Assembly (NCBI GenBank): GCA_021397835.1
Contig: JAJFZO010000896.1
Coordinates: 2,148,501 to 2,212,500, forward strand
DNA from: Moringa oleifera
Taxonomy: Eukaryota; Streptophyta; Magnoliopsida; Brassicales; Moringaceae
DNA length: 64,000 nt
Reading direction: 5' to 3'
The notes under the pieces were generated by a model. That model saw only the letters and a list, made by a program, of their open reading frames with translations. It had not been told where the DNA came from and made no database searches. The translations under genes and the position numbers were made by a program. Each line of letters starts with the position of its first letter. The stretch's first letter is position 1. Of this stretch, positions 33,901 through 46,613 are shown in pieces.

Positions 33901-34049
33901 GAAATATGTAACGAAAATATGATATAATAAATAATCAAATTAACCAAAAAAACCATTTCATAAAATTAAATTATTAAAAACACAATATTCAACAATTCAA
34001 ACAATAAACATTTTTGTAAATATAACTAATTATCATCTTTAGAGTCTTC

Positions 34050-37000
34050 TTTTTCCTCTTTCTCTTCTACTTTATCTCTTATTCCTCAGTAGGAACACTT
34101 TCAAAAGCTAATTGATCTAGCATGTCTTCTTCCTCATATCTATTAATATCTCACTTAGATCATTCAAGGATATAGGATAATCGTTCGCATCATTCTCAGT
34201 TTGATGGACATATCTTTCATCATCTTGAAAAAAAAAGCATCTTGGGATGATCCACCAGTGAAATTAAAGTCTAAAAGTTCGATGATAGACATGGCCTTTA
34301 TTTTGCAAACAACTCATCAGTCATGCTTATTGTATCTTAAGCTTGGATAAGAAACATAATAGACTTAAGCTGCTTGTGAAGCCAAGATAGATGGCTTATG
34401 CTTATTCAATGTCCTTGTGTGATTAACATCCACTAGATTATATGATTTATGTACTTTGGTACTTACATTCGGTGTAGGATCAAACTATTCATACTTGAAT
34501 AAAACAGTTCTCTTGATTGGTAATGTAGGGTATTCTAATTGTAACACCTCTAACAATATACCAAAATAGTCACTTTTATCTGTATTATAGTTGGACCTTT
34601 TAATGCAAACTCCATTGTTCATTACTAATCTATCCAAACTGTGTCTTTCAGTGTGAAATTTATACCCATTGACATAGTATCTTGGGTATGACTTCATGAA
34701 TCGTAATGGACCTTTTGCAACATCCTAGATAAAGTTGTTATAAAAAAAGTTTAATGGGTTATGTGCCTATAAATATTAAAAATTGATCATTTGAAAATAT
34801 ATATTTTTCAAAAAATGATTAATAATTTTAAAGTATAGATTATAAGTACGCACATATAGATTGAGCCAATTTAAAAATTGAAGCGTTAGATTAGTGTCAA
34901 CCTCACGATCAGTTATGCATGGAAGTTGTTTACATAAGTGAGAAATATAAATCCTACAAAACATTAGTTTAAAAAAGATGATCATTGCCAAAGAAGATTT
35001 TTATGTACGAATGGCTAGGTGAATTGCTATGATTGAGGGATGAGATACGTACTCTATGAATGGTTCGACCTCTTGACAGTTCAACAAAACATAGGTATAA
35101 GCGACTTGATATTCTTTCTTTGTCAAAATCTAGATTTTTCTTTCTCAAATGCTTGATCAGGATGTTTAAAGATAAATAGATTTTCTTCATGCTCTTACAA
35201 ATCAGCATCACTACCATTGTTCCGTGGCACCCTTCGATATCATGTGTTGACATATGGCTTGAAGTAGAAAGTGAACAAAATGATGAAGCTTCTTCATTAA
35301 CCAAATATGCATTGCATATCGATTTTTTCGCTTTTGCTTTATTTTTAACATTGTTTTTTTTAACTTTTGTAAGTACCTAAAATGACAATTATGGATGATA
35401 AAACAATTAAGTAATTTAAATAAATGATCAAGTAATCAAGTGATTGAAATAACAAACTAATTACATTAAATTATCATTGATACCTTTCAAATGGATACAT
35501 CCATCGATACTGCATTACGCCAGCTATCTTTACTTCATAAGTCAAGTGCACTGGAAGTTGTTCCATTGAGTCAAAGAAGTTTAGGGTAAATATGTGCTCG
35601 AGATTACAAAGAATTATAGGGTTATCATTCTCAAGTCGTCTCATATCTTCAACAAGAATGGTAGTTGACATAAGTTCTTTGAAAAAAATACTCAATTCTG
35701 TTAGCACCTGCCATAGATTAGTTGGTAACAGCTCATGGAATGCGAGGGTAGTAATCACTATATAAAAACATGACAGTCATGACTTTTCATCCTAAACAGC
35801 TTATGTTTCCTCATATCTACACACCTTGCCATGTTTGATGCATATCCATCAAAAAATCTTAGATTCTTGACCAACTCATATAATGTTTCTCTACTTGCTT
35901 TGTCAAGGGTGTAATAAGCTTTAGAGTATTTCCCAATTGCCACATTCCTCACTAATTCGAGATATTTGCAAAATGTCTTTCCTTCCACATTTATGATTAT
36001 GTTAAACACGTATTATTGAAAATATTTTTCTCTATATGCTTGACATTGAGGTTGTGTCATATTAAGTTAGTACTCTAATAAGGTAGGTCCTAAAATATGC
36101 TTCGTTTCTTCCAATCGCAAGTCTTGCAAATAAGACCATTTATCTGATCATATCCAACTTCTGTAACCTTTTTAAGTCCTAATTGACCTATTTCATGTAG
36201 CAATTCATTCCCAGATTTAATAGGAGCTATTCTTTTCAATATTTTATTCCTAATGAATGTAGTTTTATTCTTTCAAAAGAGATGATCTTCTAGTAAGAAC
36301 TTATGATTGTTATTAAACCAAGACTACTTACATTCATTGGGAAGGGTAAATGCATTTGAATCTTCTCTACAATAAGGACAAGCTAATCTTCCTAATGTAC
36401 TCCAGTCAGACAACATCGAGCAAGCAAGAAAATCACTAATGGTCCTTATTAAAGCAACTTTCATGACGAAATTTTGTTTGGAAGAGATATCATATGTGGG
36501 CACCCTAACATCCCACAACATTTGTAACTCTAGTATCAAAGGCTGCAGGTAGACATGTAATTTATTTTTTGGATTCATCGATCTAGGAATGATCACAGTT
36601 GAAAACATATATTCCTTCTTCATGCACATCCAAGAGGATAAGTTATATGGTGTGATTATTATTAGCTGTGAAGAATATTATTGCCCTGATTGACCGAATG
36701 GTTGAAATCCATCAGTATTTAAATCTATTTTGATATTTCTACATGTAATAGTAAAAAATGGATGACATTCACTAAAATGCATCCAAGCAAGAGAGTCAGA
36801 GCAATGATGCATGACATCATCTTCAATCTTGTGTTCTGCATGCTATGTCATGTTCTTCATTATGGCTTCCGAGGCATAAAGTCTTTGTAAGCATGGACTA
36901 AGAGAAAAATAATACATCTTCTTAAGAGTTTTTTGTTTATGATATCCCATCTTCGTCTCTTATACCATGGATGATCACAAAACTTCCAATAACTTTGGTC

Positions 37001-37450
37001 ATTGTTCTTACCCTAGTATATCATGCATCTGTTATTACAAAAGTGAATCTTTTCAACTAGTAAACTCACACCTTGTAGGCATTTCTTTGTACTATAAAAA
37101 TTTTTAATCATTAGATTATCAATTGGCATCATCTCTTTCATTAATTGACAAATATCATCATAGTACCTTCCAGCAATATGATTCCGACTTTGTATTCAAT
37201 ATTCTAGCAATATCAAGCGATTTTGAATGATTTTGACACCCATCCCATAACTATTGATTAGTAGCAATTAACATATCATAAAAATGTTGAGCATCTGGAT
37301 TGGGGGATTCTTTCATGTGTTATGGATTAAATTCTAGACCAGCTGCATCCATTACCATTGTTTGGTATGTATCGGCATATTTATGCACAATGGTAGATCT
37401 TTCTCTAACATAATGTTCAGTCACCTCATATTTAGAACATCCCATGGCAA
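34050..37450 (-). pseudogene. TNP2-type transposase gene of CACTA 2, decayed (TNP2, DUF4218, DUF4216)
   Basis: The minus strand starts MGCSKYEVTEHYVRERSTIV (37445), an exon-like N-terminus. TNP2 continues with LQRLYASEA, NTDGFQPFGQSG and a 101-codon open stretch (36629-36324) containing MCMKKEYMFSTVIIP and RLACPYCREDS. The next open stretches (36009-35758 and 35758-35474) hold SHDCHVF, ELLPTNLWQVLTELSIFFKEL and VQYRWMYPFER-like VMQYRWMYPFER, i.e. DUF4218. DUF4216 (about 35350-34330) includes LEYPTLPIKRTVLFKYE. An acidic tail lies near 34200-34050. Gaps with AT-rich spacers may be introns. Stops such as those near 37320 and 36330 show decay, but long stretches stay open, so it is younger than the copy at 7811-11145. 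Confidence 0.85.
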
Positions 37451-38229
37451 TTCTAAACATAATATTTTGATACAAAATTATATTTAGTCAAATGATATCT
37501 AATCACAACAACAATCTCTAACAGTTTTGACTTTTCAGTTACATGAACACCTTATCTTATCTTCGTCTATGAATGCCTATTCCTACTAATGATCTAATCT
37601 ACTCATGTTTTTGTTTCTTAATTAGTTTTAAACTAGTTCTCAACAACTTGCCTCCTAAAAATTTCAACAACTTAACAACTTATTATCAAGCAAACATCCA
37701 ATGGTATGAATAATTTTTATAGTCAAAAGTTAAAATACTAGATAAAATCATCATTACATAAATTTTGAAGGTACATAAAAAGTACATGAGTTACAGTATG
37801 ACTTTTTAAACATTTTATGCATGCCCCCCAAACTCCAAAGGTAAGTAGTCCTACCCCATTTAGAAATATACACTTATGCAAAGCATAATATCGTAACTCA
37901 TTGTTCACTTCATTTAGTGAAAAATTCGGTAGTATATCCCTATAGTTCTTCAAGTATATCACATGTACATATATGAGTTGGTATTTTTAATCGAAACACA
38001 TACTCATATCCATTAGTACGTACCCGAAGAACAATGAAAATACTGCACAAAATTTGCACAAAATAAACTAACAACAATTTACATATGTAACGTGCCGCAC
38101 ATAAATGTCACATTTCTAAACTATTCGATCTGGACAATTTAAGAATTATTATCGAATACTTTATCTTGATGCACATGTAAACATGTGATGAGTGATAATG
38201 AATGTTCACTAATAATTCTCAAACGTTAT

Positions 38230-39380
38230 ATTTAAAGAATATATCGTAATTAGATTTAATATATTATTTACTAAATCAAACATATACAAAAAAAATTTAA
38301 AATTTTAAAATTTCAAAAACAAGTAATTAATTTAATATTCATAAATAATAAAATAATTTTTTTCTCAAATTAATTACAATCTAATTAAACAGTTATCTAA
38401 CTACTCTACAATAAGCTAAACTCATTAACAAATAAAATTAATAAACTTACAAAATCTAATTAAATAATTTGTTTCAAATTAATAACCATTAAATTTTATT
38501 AACATCTTAATTAATGTAATTTTTAGAAATCTATTCAAATTACTTATGTCTAATTATAATCTAATTGAACTATTACATAATTAATTTAATATAAACTAAA
38601 TTTATTAACAAATAAAATTAATAACTTAAAATTTTAATTATCATCTAACTAATTTATTATTTGTAAATAATCTAATTAAATTATTTATTACTAATTAATT
38701 ACAATTTTAAATAATTATATCTAACTAATATATATAACAAACACTAATTTACTAACAAATTAAATTTACAACTTAATATTTTAATTGACATCTAACTAAT
38801 ATAATATCTCTAAAAAATGTAACTAAATTATTTATCATAAAATAATTACAATATAATTAAATAATTATATCTAACCAATGCAACAAAAAACAAAAGTTAT
38901 TACCAAATAAAATTAACAACTTAAAATTTCAATTAACATCTAACTAATGTAATTTTTATAAAAAAATTAATTAAATTATTTTATCATAATTTAATTACAA
39001 TCTAATTTAATTATTATATCTAACTAATATTAACAAATAAAATTAACAATGAAATAACTTAAATTTATTAAATTGAACCTAACCAAAATTTTGCAATTTA
39101 ATCTAATCTAAATTGATATATCTAATCATACCAAAAATTATTAAATCTAATTTAACCAAAAATTTTCAAATCTAACTTAAATTATTCTACCAAATCTAAC
39201 CAAAAATTATTAAACCTAATTTAACCAAAAAATTTCAATCTAATTTAACTTAAATTATTCCATCTGATCTAACGTTGGTAAAATTATTATATCTAACATA
39301 AGAAAAATTATTCTATATACTATAGTCTAACAAAAGAATATCATTAAATTAAATCTAACAAAGAATATTACCATTCATAA
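38230..39380. repeat. AT-rich tandem repeat, ~145-bp unit, in CACTA 2
   Basis: The word acatctaactaat or its variants recur at about 38502, 38642, 38788 and 38936 (spacing 140-148), amid taattaaattattt and aataaaattaacaactta. It lies between the CT-rich leader and the first TNP2 exon, so probably in a long 5' intron. The tail 39060-39380 has further taaccaaaaattattaaatc repeats of about 40 bp. Confidence 0.7.
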
Positions 39381-39399
39381 ATTTTACAAATTTTTTGGT

Positions 39400-39600
39400 C
39401 ACCTGGAGACTTGCCGAAGGATGGAGCTTTGCAAAGAAAGAGAAGAGTTACAAAGAGAAAGTGAAGGTCAAGTGAGTTACAGAGAAAGAAAGGAGGAGTT
39501 ATAGAGAGACGAGAGAGAGACTTATAGAGAAGAGAAGAGAAAAGAACAAAAGGAGAGAAAATGGGGGAAGCGACGCGCGCGATGAAAGAAAACTAAGGCT
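39400..39600 (-). promoter_or_regulatory. Pyrimidine-rich leader of the CACTA 2 transposase gene
   Basis: On the + strand this is almost pure purine (gagagagacttatagagaag, aagaacaaaaggagagaaaa). On the minus, gene-sense strand it is a CT-rich tract typical of plant 5' leaders, followed downstream by an AT-rich region. A cluster of CpG (gcgacgcgcgcgatg, 39571-39585) marks its upstream edge. The transcription start is probably close by. Confidence 0.45.
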
Positions 39601-40400
39601 TCTACCTTAGTCTTCTAATTGTCTAGTGATCGTTGTAACTAGTGGTAGCTAGCCTCTTAAAAATTGCGGCAAGCCGAGCCATGCAAATGCATGGCTAGTG
39701 ATGGCCACTCGTAACGGTCACTAGCTTGCTGCATTTTGCAGCATGCATGGCGACAGTCGCTGGCCATGCATTCTAGAGAAGCCGACACCAATGCTGGGAG
39801 AAGCCAGCGCCAATGCTACGCTCCCCCAATGATTGCTGCTGGGTAGTTGCCAGTACCAGCACTAAGGAACCCCAACAATAGCCTCGCAAGAGTCGCTAGC
39901 CCTAGGAGAGCCTAATGACTTCTGCTATGGAATCGCTAGTGTTGATAAACACTAGTGGTAATTCTGAGGGAGCCCAACAATGGCCTTACGGTAGTCATTA
40001 CTGTTGGGAGACCTAGTGATTGTTGTTAGGAGTCGATGGCGCTGGTAAAGGTTAGCACCACCTTTAGAGAAGCCTAGCGACGACCTTACCACAGTTCTTG
40101 GTGCTGGGAGAGCCTAACAATTATCGTTAAATAGTCACTAATGCTGGCAGATGCTATTGCCAACCTTGGGGGAGCCCAGTGATGATGGCCCCACGATAAT
40201 CGTTGGCGCTAGTGTACACCAGTGCCAACCCTAAGGGAGCCTAGCACCGATCCCACAGTAGTCTTCCAACGGTGGCCCAGCTGTAGTCATTGGCGTTGGG
40301 GGACCCTTGTGACTGCCGTTGGGCTGCTGTTGGCTAGTGACCTCCCTGTTACGATTAGTAAACTATGTCCTAGCTAGCAACCACGAGGCTTAAGAAGCTA
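39600..40400. repeat. GC-rich degenerate repeat block of CACTA 2
   Basis: Loose repeats of 60-110 bp are built on words such as gggagcccaRcgatggcc, cagtagtc, gttgctgttgg and ctagtgatgg. It is GC-rich against an AT-rich element. The same vocabulary occurs at 7540-7795. It has no reading frame of note, and lies between the right terminus and the gene leader. Confidence 0.65.
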
Positions 40401-40669
40401 TTGATTTTTTTAGTAGCCAAATAAAAACCAAAAATTCGATAATTAAAACGTCATTAATATGCCTAAAATGATTGTGTAAATTAATTAAAATTAAAGTTTG
40501 GCAATGAGTATTTAATCGATCGCTAATTTCTATTGCTAGTTTATCACTGATCAGTTTCTAAAGTGAAATTTTTTATTTCATAGCAATTTTTTAAGTAATT
40601 TATCATTATTTAGAGACTAATTTTGTCTATCATGAAATTTCGCTGCTATTTTTAGATTTTCTTGTAATG

Positions 40670-42720
40670 ATTGTAGCACTTAAAATAAAATTAACTTGAT
40701 GTTTTGAGAAACATATCTTTATATTCCTACAATAACGAAAGAGCAACACTAGGCAAACATTTGTCAAGTTTATTAGTACCAAAACATGCCTTTTTGTAAA
40801 AAGTACAAACATAGGCTAGTTTACATAAAAAGCACTCTTGACATCACTCATCTTAGCATAAAAGCTCACTTGTTTGTTTAGTTCTCTCTCGATAGCTTTT
40901 TTTTTTTTCAGCTTTCCATCACATGGTTGTTCTCATTTTTCTTTTCTTATTTGTTTTTTTTTCACTATTTTTTGAATGCTCTATCTCTTTAAAATTTTTA
41001 ACTTCATTCAGTTTTGTTTTAAAGCTTTCAGACTCACTAGCTTTCCTCAACTCACACTCTATCTTTGATTTCAAATTGATCTTTACATTCGCTTTGAGAA
41101 TTGGGATACACGAGAGATGATCTCTTATCTTTATTTACAAAGTATACTTGTTCTTAAACTCATCTTGGATGACCTTCTTATTAAATTGTGAAAACTTGTC
41201 CAATAATATATGACCTCTATGCATTCAAACAACGTCACACAATACTTTATCCTTATACTTCCCAATTGAAAAAGAAACTAGCATTTGCTTAGTTACCTTT
41301 TCCTCCCCATAATTATTCAATCACTACAATTTATATGGTCTAGGATGCTTTAAGGTTTGTAACTTTAGTTTTTCAACTAAATTAGTGCTAGCTACATTAG
41401 TGCAGCTCCCCTCATCAATGATCATATTGCATAACCTTATTATTAATGTTGCATCTACTATGAAAGATGTTCTTTCTTTATTACTCTATATATCTTCCTT
41501 GACTTGGACATTCAATGCATGTTTAGCCATAAGCTCTTTACCTTCAATTAAATACTCCATATCATCATTAGAAATATCATCAAGTGATGGTGTTCGATCA
41601 TCTTTACTTTTGCTCTTTATTTCCACTTTTCCATTAGCATGTATAATCATAACCCTCTTATTTGGACATTATGAAGCTATATGTCCTAAACCAAGACAAT
41701 GAAAGCATCTAATGTCATGATTACGAGTTAAAGATTTAGTTTTAACTTTGTTTTTGCTAAGCACTTCATCTCTTCTTTTAAGTGGTTTCAGGTTTGGATT
41801 TAGCAAAAGCCTCATATTTCTTTTTCCAATTCTACCTTCATGACATAAAAGAACCTGAATTTTTGAGATGATCGGTTACCGTTCTTCTTCAGCTGCCATC
41901 CCACCTTTATTGTCATATGCACTATGTCCTCCAACTCCACGTGGTACTATAACTCCACCAAATTAGTAATTTTTCTACTTAGCCAATTCAGAAATCTTAT
42001 CATGGTAGCCTCCCTATCCTCCTCTACATTAGCTTAAATCATGGCTACCTTCATCTCCTTGTAATAATCATCCATAGTTTTAGATCTTTGAGTAAGGGTT
42101 CACAATTTTTGGAAAGTCTTTACAGTAATGGAGAGGGATAAATTTCTTCCTTATTGTGACCTTTATTTCATCTCAAGTATCAATAGGTTCTTATGATTTC
42201 TCCTTCCAGTCATCATAAGCTGATCCTACCATATGATGGCATAATCAGTGAACTCTATAGTTGCAAGTTTCATCTTTTTCTTCTCTAAATAATTATGACA
42301 CTCAAAGATTAACTCAACTTTCCTATCCTACTCCAAGTATTCTTCAGGCTTATTCCTCCCTTAGATGAGGGTATCTTTATCTTGATGCTCCTTAAGTTTT
42401 AATCAACTTTATAAAGTTTCTTCCATACATTTGTTCCCTTTATATGAAGCTATCCATACCACCCAATGATGCTTTATCCTCTTCATCCTTAATTTCATTA
42501 TCGTGGTCAAAATCATGGATGGGAGCACACCTTTCTTGCTTCATAACATTAAGAATTCTTTGAGATTGACCCTCTTGTAAGTTAGCAATAGTAGCATCTT
42601 GTCGATCCATCAAATCTCAAATTTCATTAAGCACCACATTCATGTGTTTAAATTATTGTTATACAACCTGCATCAAAATGGATGGTTTCTATCCTCTTTT
42701 TTTACTTGTTAACCCATCCT
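40670..42720 (-). pseudogene. Gypsy gag and protease region, decayed (5' half of the split element)
   Basis: Minus strand. Gag core near 42330-42190: IFECHNYLEKKKMKLATIEF and TDYAIIWWDQLM. A CCHC zinc knuckle (CFHCLGLGHIAS, stop, CP) lies near 41700-41645. The last part before the CACTA (about 40800-40670) reads VALSLL-EYKDMF, the segment that precedes the RT in this gypsy group. The protease catalytic motif was not found by eye among the frameshifts. The remainder of pol continues at 31695. Confidence 0.75.
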
Positions 42721-42990
42721 TAAAAGACATACTGAATCTAGCCAGAATTATAAGAAAAATTTTTTCTCCCAACACTCTCTTATGTGTTTGTACTCACATA
42801 ATATTTACTCAGACTCATGTTTTCATTCTTGGTTGGTTTTCTTTTCTATAATAATCTCACCCTCTCTAGCCTTTTTTCGCTCTTAGTTTCTTTTATTTAC
42901 TTCTTATTAAACTAGTAGATCTTATTTAAGAATTCAGCTTAGAAAATTTAAATCAATATAATTCAGTTTGGAAAATTCAACCAACAACTA

Positions 42991-44214
42991 CTGTTGGAGC
43001 AACAAAAAATAGTTGTGGATTGTTCTTGGGTCTAAACATTGAATAGAACGATAATGGTCGCTAAAGATTAAGCATGAATCTTGAGTTTAAGGGAAAGAAG
43101 AGGATGAAAGAAGTGAAAGAAAGATATGGTATGATTACCAACAGTTTTTACTTGAAGGGTTTGCAATGGATACCTTAAAAATTATATAAAGAAAAGAGTC
43201 ATTCGAAAAGAGCTGTTAAGAATGGCTTTGACCAAAATAACTTGTCTAACCTAAATAAGTTATTTGACCTACTTATGGCTGACTTAGAAAGCTGACTAAT
43301 GTTGAACATAGTTTTGGACTAAACTTGCTTCATAGACTAAATATGTTTATGGCAAAACAGGCCAAAGCTAAACTCTCAACTGTTGTTGAACTTGTTTAAG
43401 GCTGAACTCTCAACCTTAGCTAAACTCGATCATGGTTAAACCAGTAGCTAACTCGCTATAGTTGAACTATTCCAGGTTGTGTAGATCACCCTAATGAGGG
43501 GGGTGCACATTGTAAGTTGGCACCTAGAATTTCCTACATACAGGGGTGTTGTCTTTAAAATTCATCATTTAAAAATCATCTAAAGAATCTAAGAGAATTT
43601 AGAGCTTACTATAGTAAGATACTAAGTGTTCAATTTTTTTTTTTTGAGTAATCATGGATTTAGTATTTTGCTCTCATAGCTTGATAGATTCCAGGCCTAG
43701 AAAGAGTAGTTAGAAGTTAATTCTTACGATTTATAAAAGGATATACTGAAGCTAGTGAGGCTTTATTCTTTCGACTTCAAAAATATAACATTTTATTATT
43801 TATTTAATTTAAGAATTTGTGAGTAGTAAATCATGTAAACAATGTTTTTGAATGAAAACTTGATTGATTGATTGAAAAATAGCTCTTAACTTTCAATTTG
43901 ATTGATATGCTTTGTTTTTGTATAATGTAATGTATCTTTGTTTCATTCAAATTCGCTTCACGGTTTTCTACTTTGAATTGATGATTAAAAGTATGAAGTT
44001 TATTTCAGGGATTTCTTAAGGATTTTACGAGGTTTTTTTTGTAATGAATAATGAACAACAGGTTCAGTGTTATAATCTCTGCTTAAATTGGTAACTGGAT
44101 GTTTGATATTTTGTATGATTGATGTGAATGTAAACAAAGAAAGGAGGAAGAAGAAGAATGAGTAAGTGATTTTGGTTTCATGTTTTAGGAACATTAAAAC
44201 AAATAAAAATTAAG
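42991..44214. other. Unassigned DNA between two gypsy elements
   Basis: No protein motif is seen. A TATA-like attatataaag lies at 43177-43187. Words such as gttgaacttg and gctgaactctcaacc recur at 43260-43470. A TG start (tgttggagcaac, 42995) and a possible CA end (ctacataca, about 43541) could mark a decayed LTR, but no target duplication or matching copy was found. It does not match the LTR at 28550-29006. Confidence 0.35.
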
Positions 44215-44219
44215 ATTAT

Positions 44220-46601
44220 TGTCAAAACTTATCTTTGATCGGGGTTGAATTCTTGAAGCGGCTTTAAAAAATGTAATATTTTGGGTAACTTTTTTCGAAA
44301 AGATTTTAGAAAATAAAAGTAAAGGGAGTCGTCACCAATCTTTTTTATGGTGTAATTGGACACCAAAATTCATTTGTTTTCAAATATATATATATATATA
44401 TATATAACACATTGGTCTTTTGAAATTAAAATTATGGGTTCAGGAGTCGATTACACATGGGAAATGATCAACACCCCCACAGCGTCCAAAAATTGATACC
44501 AATTGATCATAATTATTTTTTGGTTTTGAAATTCATTTGGTTTTTAAAATTGATTCCTAAAAATATTTCTGAAAAGAAATGTACATGATATAAGAAAAAG
44601 AGAAATTTTAATATTGATTTCTTATGAGAGAAGATGTCGAGATTTCGCTCTTGCTTAACCTTTAATCTTAAAAAAAAAATTTATGATGGAGAATATGGAA
44701 GTCTCACTCTTGTTTAATCTAGTAATGCTCAAAATATTTTCTGTTGTTATTCATGTGAATTCAATGATATTTTAAAGCATATGCATAGCCACATTATGTA
44801 GAATATATAAATAATTTTGAACTCTCATGATTCTAACGCAAACAAATAATTAATATTTGATATTTTAAATATAAGCCTTAAATTCAACTTTTATAATTCC
44901 ATTAATTGAAAATAAAAATGAATTGAGGGCCACATACACAAAAATATTTTAGAGAATATAAAGATTTTTCTCTTATATTTTTTTATAAATATATTTTTAA
45001 ATATCAAAATCCTCTCTTAAAATATTTTCACTTTTCTTTAAAAAAATATTAAATAAATTTTATATTAGAGATTATGAAAATCTCACTTGAAATTTCTTTT
45101 ATATTTCAAAAATATCAAATAAATATTTTAAAAATTAATTTTATATTAAGAAATATAAAAATCACAAATTTTCATACTCCTCAAAACTTGAAATATTTAT
45201 ATTTTAAAATAATTTTTTTGTTATTAGGAAATATCAAAATCTCTTTCTTGAGATTTTTTCATATTTTTCAAAATGTAGTAGTTTTTTATATTAATATATA
45301 AAAACTTCTCTCTTAAGTTTTTTTATATCCGTCAAATACTGAAAACATACATTTTTTTTTTATTTCTACTTTTAAGAAAAATAATTCTTGCATAAAAACT
45401 ATGAAAATCTCTCTCTTAAGATTTTTTTCATAACTTCTCAAAAACTTAAAACATATATTATTATTTTTAAAATAATTTTTTTAAAAAAAAATCTCTTGAA
45501 TGATTCTATACTTTCAAAAATTTAAAGTATTTTTTACTTAAATTTTTTTTTGAAAATTAAAATAACATCAAAATGATTTCATCTTTTTTGATAACACAGT
45601 TAAAATTGAGTAAAAAAATAAAAATAAACTTAGTTTACTCAATAATTTTATATTATGAACAATCTAAATTTATTATTTTAAAACAACCTTAATATCTTAA
45701 AGTTACCTATCTTTCTTTCTTTTCTTTTTCTTTTTTATTCTTCTAAGCAAATTTCATGTATTCAACATGAAAGCATATACTACCCCTCAACCACTCTCTT
45801 TTTATTATTATTATTTTTAGTTTATATATCATATCCCATTCATTTCCTATTAAATTACATTTTTTACTCATTACTTTCACACTCTATCTATTTATTATTT
45901 AACTTTTCATGTATTCAACATGAAAGTATAGAAAAAAATTATGCATATTTATAAATAGAAGAATATAAATACATCAATGTACAAGTAAATAAAAATACAA
46001 GTAAGAATAACATGAATATAAGTAAAAGAATACATGTGTGTAAGAAGAATGAATATACATATACATACATAATAACAATTAAGTAAATAAATAAAAGAAA
46101 ATATTCATTAAAAAATAAAAATAAAAGGAAGCAAGTAATGATAAAATCACAAAACAAGATCACCTTGTTTTTCAAGAGAAAGTAATATTTGAAAATTTCT
46201 TATCCAAATCTCTTCTTACTAAAGAAAATCTCTCACACTCTTTTTACACTACTATCTCCCCCTTTTATAACTTTCTCCAAATATATTTCAAACTCTCTCA
46301 AAATTTCTTAACATTCTCTCCTCAACACTCCCCCTCTAAAATCTCTTTAAACTCTTAGCCAAGGTGGGTATTTATAGACCTTGGCCAAGCCTCCATTTAA
46401 TGCAACAATAGATAGCATTACAGCATTGCAAAATTGGCAGCATTGCAGAATTGGTAGCATTGCAGAATTAGCAGTATTGTGGAATTACTAGCATTACAAA
46501 ATTAACAGCATTGCAACATTGGTAGCATTACAGAATTGGCAGTATTACAGAATTGGCAACATTGGCAGTATTGTAGTATTGCTACAAAATGGTTGTCTAT
46601 A
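44220..46601 (-). repeat. 3' LTR of the Tat element (2382 bp)
   Basis: Matches 56176-58470 throughout: for example ggacaccaaaattcatttg, the cgattacRcatggg block, catgcattcaacatgaaag-like words, and the end caaaatggttgtcta. The TATA-containing tatttatagaccttgg (minus-sense tataaata) is near 46370. It is 87 bp longer than the other copy, mainly because of an expanded 17-bp repeat at 46402-46588. Confidence 0.9.
46402..46588. repeat. Expanded ~17-bp minisatellite in the 3' LTR
   Basis: About ten variants of agcattgcagaattggc run in series. The other LTR has only about three at 58410-58455. On the minus strand the repeat sits near the LTR start, i.e. in the upstream (U3) part. Confidence 0.85.
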
Positions 46602-46613
46602 GCTACCCCTTTT
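46602..46613 (-). other. Polypurine tract of the Tat element
   Basis: The minus strand reads AAAAGGGGTAGC directly before the 3' LTR start. Such a tract primes plus-strand DNA synthesis. Confidence 0.75.

Larger units (their letters stand above)
31696..40669 (-). mobile_element. CACTA transposon 2, inserted in gypsy pol
   Basis: The + strand left end CATTACAAAAAATAAAAAAT (31696) and the right end (ending TTTTCTTGTAATG at 40669; reverse complement CATTACAAGAAAATCTAAAA) are terminal inverted repeats. The target duplication is ATT at 31693-31695 and 40670-40672. Genes run on the minus strand: a decayed TNP2 gene (37450-34050), then a Transposase_24-like gene (33900-32290). Upstream on the minus strand lie GC-rich repeats, a CT-rich leader and AT-rich tandem repeats. 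It is the same family as the element at 5510-13214, and better preserved. Confidence 0.9.
28550..42990 (-). mobile_element. Minus-strand Ty3/gypsy element, split by a CACTA insertion
   Basis: The 3' LTR is at 28550-29006. Pol remains run from about 31695 down to 29290, and gag/protease remains from about 42720 down to 40670. The 8974-bp CACTA at 31696-40669 lies between. Sequence on both sides of the CACTA belongs to the same pol region and the frame runs on across the insertion point after removing one 3-bp duplication. The 5' LTR is not recognised to the right of 42700, so the right boundary is a guess. Confidence 0.75.

Noticed and set aside
34776..35304. Two minus-strand ORFs of 71 and 111 codons between the DUF4218 and DUF4216 parts
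   Set aside because: Only short pieces fit the transposase; most of each frame reads through probable introns.
42995..43541. 5' LTR of the minus-strand gypsy element
   Set aside because: It has TG and CA ends but no resemblance to the 3' LTR at 28550-29006, no primer site and no target duplication.
45939..46175. 78-codon hydrophobic ORF inside the LTR (and the similar one at 58053-58298)
   Set aside because: Both lie in the LTRs at equivalent places, are low-complexity Phe/Leu/Tyr, and are not conserved between the two copies.
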